Shown here piece by piece: positions 58,200 through 64,000 of a DNA stretch of 64,000 nucleotides. Below the pieces are notes generated by a model. The model was not told where the DNA came from. It saw only the letters and a program-made list of their open reading frames with translations, and made no database searches. The DNA comes from Pseudomonas aestuarii (GTDB lineage Bacteria > Pseudomonadota > Gammaproteobacteria > Pseudomonadales > Pseudomonadaceae): the NCBI RefSeq assembly GCF_027988105.1, contig NZ_JAQJZJ010000008.1, positions 214,511 to 278,510 of the forward strand. Direction: 5' to 3'. The stretch's first letter is position 1. Every line of letters starts with the position of its first letter. The translations under genes and the position numbers were made by a program.

Positions 58200-58218
58200 T
58201 AAGGGATGCTTGTGTCAG

Positions 58219-58752
58219 TTATGCCTTTTCGACCTGACTGAACTCCAGCTCGACCGGAGTGGAGCGACCGAAAATAGTCACTGCCACCTGGATACGGCTT
58301 TTCTCATAATTGACTTCTTCGACCACACCACTAAAGTCAGCGAACGGCCCATCAACGACACGGACCATCTCACCTGGCTCAAACAGCGTCTTCGGCTTGG
58401 GCTTATCACCGCTATCAGCAACGCGACGCAAGATGGCATCGGCTTCTTTGTCGGTAATCGCTGCCGGCTTATCCGCAGTACCACCGATGAAGCCCATGAC
58501 CCGAGGCGTATCCTTGACCAAGTGCCAAGTGCCTTCGTTCATGTCCATCTGTACTAGCACATAGCCAGGAAAAAATTTGCGCTCGCTTTTGCGCTTCTGG
58601 CCATTGCGCATCTCCACCACTTCTTCAGTAGGGACCAGAATCTCACCGAAGCCATCTTCCATACCGGCGAGCTTTACACGCTCGATCAACGAGCGCATCA
58701 CATGCTTCTCGTAACCCGAGTAAGCATGCACAACGTACCAACGCTTAGCCAC
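58219..58752 (-). CDS. nusG: Transcription elongation/antitermination factor NusG
   Basis: 177 residues. The NGN domain begins MAKRWYVVHAYSGYEKHVMR and includes KFFPGYVLVQMDM. The C-terminal KOW domain is FEPGEMVRVVDGPFADFSGV. It joins RNA polymerase with Rho and with ribosomal S10, coupling transcription to translation. It starts 9 bases after secE. Confidence 0.98.
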   Translation of the reverse strand: MAKRWYVVHAYSGYEKHVMRSLIERVKLAGMEDGFGEILVPTEEVVEMRNGQKRKSERKFFPGYVLVQMDMNEGTWHLVKDTPRVMGFIGGTADKPAAITDKEADAILRRVADSGDKPKPKTLFEPGEMVRVVDGPFADFSGVVEEVNYEKSRIQVAVTIFGRSTPVELEFSQVEKA

Positions 58753-58761
58753 GGGACACCT

Positions 58762-59130
58762 TTAACCGACTACAAACGAAACAAGCCAACCGAGCAAGGT
58801 ATCTAAACCCCACAACAGCAGCGCCATAACCAGAACAACAGCCACAACAATCAACGTGGTCTGCGTGGTTTCCTGGCGGGTTGGCCAAACGACCTTACGA
58901 ATTTCAATGCGCGCTTCTTTTGCCAGTTCGGAAAAAGCCTGCCCCCTAGCCGTCTGCAGCGCGACAGCGCCAGCAACGACCGCGAGAACAAGCAAGCCCA
59001 GCACCCGGTACAGGATTGGCTCAGCAGAAAAGTACTGATTACCAACCACACCCACCACCACCAAAGCGGATACCACAACCCACTTCAGCAGATCAAAGCG
59101 CGAATCTTTGGCTTCAGCCTTAACAGTCAT
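58762..59130 (-). CDS. secE: Preprotein translocase subunit SecE
   Basis: 122 residues, the three-helix gammaproteobacterial form: helices at about 13-30, 38-58 and 93-115. The amphipathic segment before the last helix has EARIEIRKVVWPTRQETTQT, the conserved part that clamps SecY. It works with SecY (32083-33411). The gene lies between tRNA-Trp and nusG, as in most gammaproteobacteria. Confidence 0.97.
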   Translation of the reverse strand: MTVKAEAKDSRFDLLKWVVVSALVVVGVVGNQYFSAEPILYRVLGLLVLAVVAGAVALQTARGQAFSELAKEARIEIRKVVWPTRQETTQTTLIVVAVVLVMALLLWGLDTLLGWLVSFVVG

Positions 59131-59173
59131 TTACTAAGATCCTGTGAGAAGACACGCCAAATTCGTTAGAAAA

Positions 59174-59249
59174 TGGCAGGTCAGGAGGGAATCGAACCCC
59201 CAACCTGCGGTTTTGGAGACCGCCGCTCTGCCAATTGAGCTACTGACCT
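59174..59249 (-). tRNA. trnW: tRNA-Trp (CCA)
   Basis: 76 bases including an encoded CCA end. The anticodon loop reads TCTCCAAAA with CCA anticodon. The 7-bp acceptor stem (AGGTCAG / CTGACCT) and T-loop GTTCGATTC are intact. It lies between tuf and secE and is likely cotranscribed with secE-nusG or read through from tuf. Confidence 0.97.
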
Positions 59250-59260
59250 AATACTAAAAT

Positions 59261-59284
59261 CAGGCCGACCATTATGCCGGCCTG
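59261..59284 (-). terminator. Terminator after tuf
   Basis: CAGGCCG - ten-base loop - CGGCCTG, followed on the minus strand by ATTTTAGT. It sits 19 bases after the tuf stop and before tRNA-Trp; the short U-run suggests partial termination. Confidence 0.65.
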
Positions 59285-59303
59285 AGAGGGACAGATCAAC
59301 CGA

Positions 59304-60497
59304 TTACTCGATGATCTTGGCAACCACGCCGGCACCAACGGTACGGCCGCCTTCGCGAATCGCGAAACGCAGACCATCTTCCATGGCGATCGACTTGATC
59401 AGGGTAACAACCATTTTCACGTTGTCGCCCGGCATTACCATCTCAACGCCTTCCGGCAGCTCGCAGTTACCGGTTACGTCGGTAGTGCGGAAGTAGAACT
59501 GCGGACGGTAGCCCTTGAAGAACGGAGTATGACGACCACCTTCGTCCTTGCTCAGCACATACACTTCTGCTTCAAACTTGGTGTGCGGCTTAACGCTACC
59601 CGGCTTGGCCAGAATCTGACCACGCTCAACGTCATCACGCTTGGTGCCACGCAGCAAGATACCGCAGTTCTCGCCAGCACGACCTTCGTCGAGCAGCTTG
59701 CGGAACATCTCAACACCAGTACAGATGGTCTTGACGGTAGGACGCAGGCCTACAATCTCAACTTCTTCCTGGATCTTGATGATGCCGCGCTCGATACGAC
59801 CAGTCACAACGGTACCGCGACCGGAGATCGAGAATACATCCTCAACAGGCATCAGGAACGGCTTGTCGATAACGCGCACCGGATCCGGGATATAGGTATC
59901 CAGGGTCTCAACCAGCTTACGCACGGCCGAGGTGCCCATCTCGTTGTCGTCCTGGCCATTCAGGGCCATCAACGCCGAGCCGATCACGATCGGAGTGTCG
60001 TCGCCTGGGAAGTCATACATCGACAGCAGGTCACGCACTTCCATCTCAACCAGTTCCAGCAGCTCAGCATCATCCACCATGTCAGCCTTGTTCAGGAAGA
60101 CCACGATGTAAGGAACGCCTACCTGACGGGACAGCAGGATGTGCTCGCGAGTCTGCGGCATCGGGCCATCAGCAGCCGAGCAAACCAGGATGGCGCCATC
60201 CATCTGCGCAGCACCGGTGATCATGTTTTTCACATAATCGGCGTGGCCCGGGCAATCTACGTGAGCGTAGTGACGGATGGTGGAATCGTACTCAACGTGG
60301 GAAGTGTTGATCGTGATACCACGAGCTTTTTCTTCTGGAGCACTGTCGATCTGCGCGAAATCGCGAATGGCGCCACCGAAAGCCTCGGCACACACCTTGG
60401 TCAGCGCGGCAGTCAGAGTAGTCTTGCCGTGGTCGACGTGGCCGATAGTGCCTACGTTAACGTGCGGCTTATTACGTTCAAACTTTTCTTTAGCCAT
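59304..60497 (-). CDS. tuf: Elongation factor Tu, copy behind tRNA cluster
   Basis: 397 residues, apparently the same protein as the copy at 42778-43971. It starts with ATG, whereas the other copy starts with GTG. The DNA of the two genes is nearly the same over the last 860 bases (I count about four differences) but diverges at the 5' end (about 23 silent differences in about 330 bases). That pattern points to gene conversion. It is the last gene of the tRNA-Tyr-Gly-Thr-tuf transcript and corresponds to E. coli tufB. Confidence 0.99.
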   Translation of the reverse strand: MAKEKFERNKPHVNVGTIGHVDHGKTTLTAALTKVCAEAFGGAIRDFAQIDSAPEEKARGITINTSHVEYDSTIRHYAHVDCPGHADYVKNMITGAAQMDGAILVCSAADGPMPQTREHILLSRQVGVPYIVVFLNKADMVDDAELLELVEMEVRDLLSMYDFPGDDTPIVIGSALMALNGQDDNEMGTSAVRKLVETLDTYIPDPVRVIDKPFLMPVEDVFSISGRGTVVTGRIERGIIKIQEEVEIVGLRPTVKTICTGVEMFRKLLDEGRAGENCGILLRGTKRDDVERGQILAKPGSVKPHTKFEAEVYVLSKDEGGRHTPFFKGYRPQFYFRTTDVTGNCELPEGVEMVMPGDNVKMVVTLIKSIAMEDGLRFAIREGGRTVGAGVVAKIIE

Positions 60498-60544
60498 CTC
60501 GACTGCCTCCAAGCGAAGAATTAAGCAAGTCATATCACCATTAA

Positions 60545-60578
60545 AACAAAGGCAGATACTTTCATATCTGCCTTTGTT
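60545..60578 (-). terminator. Terminator-like hairpin between tRNA-Thr and tuf
   Basis: AACAAAGGCAGATA - CTTTCA - TATCTGCCTTTGTT, a perfect 14-bp stem, followed on the minus strand by TTAATGG. It lies 3 bases after the tRNA-Thr gene and 47 before tuf, so it may attenuate tuf or serve in tRNA processing. Confidence 0.6.
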
Positions 60579-60581
60579 GAA

Positions 60582-60657
60582 TGGAGCTCATGAGCGGACT
60601 CGAACCGCTGACCTCACCCTTACCAAGGGTGTGCTCTACCAGCTGAGCTACATGAGC
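60582..60657 (-). tRNA. trnT: tRNA-Thr (GGT)
   Basis: 76 bases with encoded CCA. The anticodon stem ACCCT/AGGGT encloses TTGGTAA, giving GGT. Acceptor GCTCATG pairs with CATGAGC. Third tRNA of the cluster. Confidence 0.97.
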
Positions 60658-60683
60658 GTTACACATTGCGCAAACCACAAACA

Positions 60684-60757
<74 letters not shown>

Positions 60758-60781
60758 TGAGCTTGTAGCTCACGCTAAATC

Positions 60782-60866
60782 TGGTGGAGGGAGAAGGATT
60801 CGAACCTTCGAAGTCGATGACGTCAGATTTACAGTCTGATCCCTTTGGCCACTCGGGAATCCCTCC
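60782..60866 (-). tRNA. trnY: tRNA-Tyr (GTA)
   Basis: 85 bases, a class II tRNA with long variable arm and encoded CCA. The anticodon stem CAGA / TCTG encloses CTGTAAA, giving GTA. Acceptor GGAGGGA / TCCCTCC. First gene of the tRNA-tuf operon. Confidence 0.97.
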
Positions 60867-60879
60867 AAAAGGAGGCGGC

Positions 60880-60908
60880 ATTCTCTTCAGAAGCCACCCT
60901 ACTGTCAA
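60880..60908 (-). promoter_or_regulatory. Stringent-type promoter of the tRNA-tuf operon
   Basis: Minus-strand TTGACA (60903-60908), 17-base spacer, GAGAAT (60880-60885), then GCCGCCTCC, a GC-rich discriminator of the kind that makes stable-RNA promoters sensitive to ppGpp. Confidence 0.8.
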
Positions 60909-61007
60909 GCAATTTCTCATTAAAAACCTGAGGTTAGCTGCATTGACAGCAACTCTGCAGATTAGCCGTTAAAGCCACCCTGCGAAGCGGGCGCCATTCT
61001 ATGCAAT

Positions 61008-61679
61008 CTAACGAGCGGTTGCAATGCTTTCGCACTGCTTTAATTGATGCTGCAACCCATTGAAGTCAAAAGCCAAACTCTCCAAGAGCGAATCGCTGAC
61101 CAATTGACGGCTTTCGGGCGAGATTCGCACCCAATAGCTTCGATGAGAACGCGGCAATTCCCTTAGCTCGGCGTCGTAACCAGCATCATGCAGACGCTGC
61201 ATCACCCCCCGCGCCGAGTCTTCGCGCGGAAAGATCCCCAGCGATATTCCGTTAGCCAAATCCCCCTGGGTGATGATGTAGCTGTCTATCTTCCTCGCCT
61301 GCAACTCTTTCAACTGCCGAAGCGAGGCCTGGCGTGATGCCAGTGGCGGCAAATACACCCAATACTCAACTTCTGCTGCGGCATCCATTGATTGCATGCG
61401 CGAACGGATATCGAGACTGACCAGCCGCTGCTCTACTGCAGCAGCCGTAGACTCCGACTCAAAGCCCCCGAGAAAAAGACAGACCGTCCCAGCAACCGAG
61501 GGGGGGGGCTGATCACGCCGCTTAGGCTCATCAGACTCACTCAGCAGTTGAATGTCGCGCTTACTGTCCTGGGCAAGGGTCAGCGGAGCAACCGATTTTG
61601 GACGCAATGGCGCCTGCTGCTGGTGCCACACGTAATAGAACAGATTCAATACAATCAACAGCAAGAACATCCAGCGCAT
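61008..61679 (-). CDS. SPOR-domain membrane protein
   Basis: 223 residues. One membrane helix at the N-terminus (MRWMFLLLIVLNLFYYVW) leads to a periplasmic linker. A C-terminal SPOR-like fold follows (about 115-190, with YIITQGDLANGISLGIFPRE and RGVMQRLHDAGYDAELRELP). SPOR domains bind peptidoglycan lacking stem peptides at the septum. It lies between coaX and the tRNA cluster, with the start 8 bases after the coaX stop. In pseudomonads this gene keeps that place, but its partner is unknown. Confidence 0.85.
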   Translation of the reverse strand: MRWMFLLLIVLNLFYYVWHQQQAPLRPKSVAPLTLAQDSKRDIQLLSESDEPKRRDQPPPSVAGTVCLFLGGFESESTAAAVEQRLVSLDIRSRMQSMDAAAEVEYWVYLPPLASRQASLRQLKELQARKIDSYIITQGDLANGISLGIFPREDSARGVMQRLHDAGYDAELRELPRSHRSYWVRISPESRQLVSDSLLESLAFDFNGLQHQLKQCESIATAR

Positions 61680-61687
61680 GCATGACC

Positions 61688-62434
61688 TCAACGTAACGGA
61701 CAGGCGATCGCCAATCCGATAAAGACCAGGTCAGGGACTACTTGAGCACCCGGCAACAGGTTGACCACCAAAGAAGCATCACCACCCGTCAAGAAGACCA
61801 CAAAACGCCCCCCCCAGTAGTCGCGAGCCATATCCAGCTGGGTATGAACAAATCCCTGTAGCATTAATGAACAACCGCGCTCTACCGCTTCAGCCGTTGA
61901 GCGCCCGGGCGCAAAGCTCTGCATCGCCTGCGCGGCAAGTCGATCGTCATAACGTGTTCGGCGAGTGTGGGTGTGCAGTTGATTACGCATCAAAGGCACA
62001 CCAGGGCAAATAAAACCGCCAAGGTGCTGACCATCAGTATCAACAAAATCTGAGGTCACGGCAGTCCCCAAGTCCAGTACCAAGCACGCCTGCTGGGCCT
62101 GCTGGTATGCAGCAACCAGAGCAAGCCAGCGATCAAGCCCTAGACGCTCATACTGCTCATACCCATTACGCACACCTGCCAACTCAACGGCCGCATGCGC
62201 ACAAACGCACTCGATGCTAAGTGCTCGCTTGAGCGCATCGACAAGACGCGTCGTTTCTTCATCCGAGCGCACACTCACCAAACGACAAGCGCGCAGATCG
62301 AGCAATTGCTGCTGCACGGCCAGAACGAGCTCTTCATCGGTACCAACAACACCGCCACAACCCGCACTCGCGCCACTTTCTGTGACGATCCGCCATTTGA
62401 TAAAGCTATTTCCACAATCGAGCTCAAGAATCAT
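61688..62434 (-). CDS. coaX: Type III pantothenate kinase
   Basis: 248 residues: MILELDCGNSFIKWRIV (ATP-binding aspartate), YERLGLDRWLALVAAYQQAQ, and DLGTAVTSDFVDTDGQHLGG with its metal and substrate site. It phosphorylates pantothenate in coenzyme A synthesis and, unlike CoaA, is not feedback-inhibited. Two ATGs stand in a row (62437 and 62434); the second gives the conserved MILELDCGNS. It overlaps birA by 11 bases. Confidence 0.95.
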   Translation of the reverse strand: MILELDCGNSFIKWRIVTESGASAGCGGVVGTDEELVLAVQQQLLDLRACRLVSVRSDEETTRLVDALKRALSIECVCAHAAVELAGVRNGYEQYERLGLDRWLALVAAYQQAQQACLVLDLGTAVTSDFVDTDGQHLGGFICPGVPLMRNQLHTHTRRTRYDDRLAAQAMQSFAPGRSTAEAVERGCSLMLQGFVHTQLDMARDYWGGRFVVFLTGGDASLVVNLLPGAQVVPDLVFIGLAIACPLR

Positions 62435-63386
62435 CATTCAACCTCAAACTGAGCTCTCCACCACTAAAACTTTGCTCTACCCCAGCAACACGCAAGCGGA
62501 TGGCACCCGTCCGATCGACGCCCAACACCACCCCCTCAACCGGCCTGGCACCCATGGTGAGCGTCACATGACGCCCTTGCCAAAGATGACTTTCTTGCCA
62601 CTCATCCCTCAACGCTGAAAAACCACGTTTTTCATGCTCGCCTAGATACAGTGATAATTGGCGATTAAGCTCAAAAACAAACTCGTTGCGATCAACCAGG
62701 CACCCCAGCTCAGCACGCATAGACGTCCACGGCTGATCGATATCTCCCGTCTCAGCGAGCATGTTCACGTTGACCCCGATACCTATCACCACGTGACATA
62801 CATCAGCCGGATCGCCAGACAACTCCAGGAGAATGCCCGCTATCTTGCGGCCATCGACCAACACATCGTTAGGCCACTTCAACCCAGCAGTGACCACCCC
62901 GGCTAAACGCAGCGCACGCAGCAGAGCCAAGCCCACAACCAGACTCAACCCCTCAAGCTGCCGCATACCGCCATCTACTTGAAGCGCCAGGCTGTAATAT
63001 AGATTTTCACCAAAGGGGCTCACCCAATTACGCCCCCTGCGTCCCCGTCCAGAGGTCTGGCACTCCGCCAATACGATAAAAGGCGGCACCTCACCGCTCA
63101 CCAAACGCCTCAAGACCTCAGCATTGGTCGAATCCACAATGGGCAGAATACTCAATGGCCAGCCGCTAGAAGACGCACTGACCGCCAGAGCATCCTCATC
63201 TAACAGAACAAGCTGACTCTCCAAGCGGTATCCACGCCCACGAACCCTATGAACCGGCAAGCCCAACTCAGACTCCAAGGTCTTTAATTGCTTCCATATT
63301 GCTGAGCGACTGACACCCAAGGCCGCGCCAAGCGCTTCGCCCGAATGAAAACGCCCGTCTTGAAGCAGCCTTAGTAGTGGCAACAT
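62424..63386 (-). CDS. birA: Biotin-protein ligase and biotin-operon repressor
   Basis: 320 residues. The N-terminal winged helix (about 13-45, SGEALGAALGVSRSAIWKQL) is for DNA binding, the central ligase domain has GRGRRGR (113-119) and KWPNDVLV, and the C-terminal domain is SH3-like. It biotinylates the acetyl-CoA carboxylase carrier protein and represses biotin genes. The ATG at 63386 with GTGAG upstream was preferred; an ATG at 63416 would add ten residues without a ribosome site. Confidence 0.93.
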   Translation of the reverse strand: MLPLLRLLQDGRFHSGEALGAALGVSRSAIWKQLKTLESELGLPVHRVRGRGYRLESQLVLLDEDALAVSASSSGWPLSILPIVDSTNAEVLRRLVSGEVPPFIVLAECQTSGRGRRGRNWVSPFGENLYYSLALQVDGGMRQLEGLSLVVGLALLRALRLAGVVTAGLKWPNDVLVDGRKIAGILLELSGDPADVCHVVIGIGVNVNMLAETGDIDQPWTSMRAELGCLVDRNEFVFELNRQLSLYLGEHEKRGFSALRDEWQESHLWQGRHVTLTMGARPVEGVVLGVDRTGAIRLRVAGVEQSFSGGELSLRLNDDS

Positions 63387-63416
63387 GCTGATCTCACTGA
63401 GTTGCAAGGCACGCAT

Positions 63417-63599
63417 GATAACGGTGTGCCTACAGGTTGTGAAACTGCGCGAAAAACTCGGCTGCTGCAGGAGCTGAGTGCAACACGGCTAATCAATTGA
63501 AGCGGTGGCATCGTGCCGCATGGCATGGTCTTTCGCATCGACTCATTCATCGTTTCGCTCGACACTTGAAATCGAAGTGCTTAGGTGGCGGATACTCAG
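63417..63599. other. Spacer upstream of birA, no recognised gene
   Basis: I see no gene and no 5S rRNA sequence here, although an rRNA operon precedes birA in P. aeruginosa. Confidence 0.4.
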
Positions 63600-63911
63600 T
63601 TACAAGGAAATGGCATTTAACTGTTCTTGCCTGTGTCCCGACAAGCCCACCCCCTCGGGCATGTACTTGAAAGTTAGGCCTTGGACTCCGCCGCGGCTGA
63701 CCCAGTCGAGGCGGTGCAGCATCGCCAGCACCTCGCTCAGTGCCGGCCCGTCCATCGCTCGGGTAGAGGCACTGCGTACCCCCATCTCGCGCTACTGCTC
63801 GAGCAAAGCGGTTTTATGCTTGCCCGGGAAAGACAAAGCCAGCACATAGAGCACCGCCTTGTAGGCATCCGGCAGGGCAGCAAGCCCGAAAGGGGTCACA
63901 GGGGCGGACAT
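63600..63911 (-). pseudogene. Degenerate short gene with in-frame stop, unknown function
   Basis: Read from the ATG at 63911 (MSAPVTPFGLAALPDAYKAV), the frame meets TAG at codon 40. It resumes without a frameshift as RE-MGVRSASTRAMDGPALSE and runs to a stop at 63600, a total of about 103 codons. The second part (LSEVLAMLHRLDWVSRGG) looks like a helix-turn-helix or winged-helix fragment, possibly of a phage or island DNA-binding protein. A stop codon in an otherwise continuous frame suggests a recently broken gene. I do not recognise the family. Confidence 0.45.
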
Positions 63912-64000
63912 CGGCAAACTCCAGCCTCAGAAGGAAAAACAGAACGCGCGATATTAACAAACCACAGGGTTGAGCGAGCGCCAGGCTCGCTGCGATTGAT

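Noticed and set aside
63417..64000. Expected rRNA operon end upstream of birA
   Set aside because: No 5S or 23S rRNA sequence is visible up to the window edge.

Overview
The window is a high-GC gammaproteobacterial chromosome segment that looks like a Pseudomonas. The gene order birA, coaX, SPOR protein, four tRNAs, tuf, secE-nusG, rplKAJL, rpoBC, rpsLG-fusA-tuf, S10/spc/alpha operons, ferritin, uvrA, MFS, ssb is the classical Pseudomonas order. The protein lengths also match that genus (RpoB 1357, RpoC 1399, EF-Tu 397 residues). It is probably not P. aeruginosa itself: a katG and an NhaC-type antiporter sit where I recall katA in that species, and a TtpC-type TonB operon is present.

Layout. 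Positions 1-2054 (+) hold the end of a MacB/LolCDE-like ABC exporter and a DUF3299 lipoprotein-like gene. Positions 2159-7199 (-) hold a six-gene TonB energy-transduction operon (DUF3450, TtpC-like, ExbB, ExbD, TonB, TPR protein) behind a strong Fur box. An OmpW/OprG porin with an ANR-type promoter follows (+), then two sugar-nucleotide SDR genes (-). Positions 10637-18021 (-) hold a polyamine-type ABC importer plus an aldehyde dehydrogenase and an AruI-like ThDP decarboxylase, with a divergent LysR regulator (+). Positions 19255-28771 hold ssb, an MFS pump, uvrA, a heme-ligand-less bacterioferritin homologue, katG and an NhaC antiporter.

Positions 28939-60866, all on the minus strand, form a nearly continuous block for translation, transcription and secretion: alpha, spc, S10, str, rpoBC, L10/L11, secE-nusG and tRNA-tuf operons. 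Promoters, terminators and leader structures are visible at the operon joints. Beyond the tRNAs lie the SPOR protein, coaX and birA, and the window ends in a degenerate unassigned gene.

The most unusual items are: a long imperfect palindrome (about 185 bp) filling the exbB-exbD gap inside the TonB operon; the possible guanidino/amine catabolic unit with a motif shared by its two control regions; the two tuf copies, with different start codons and differences crowded at the 5' end; and terminator-like hairpins inside the ribosomal-protein and tRNA-tuf operons.
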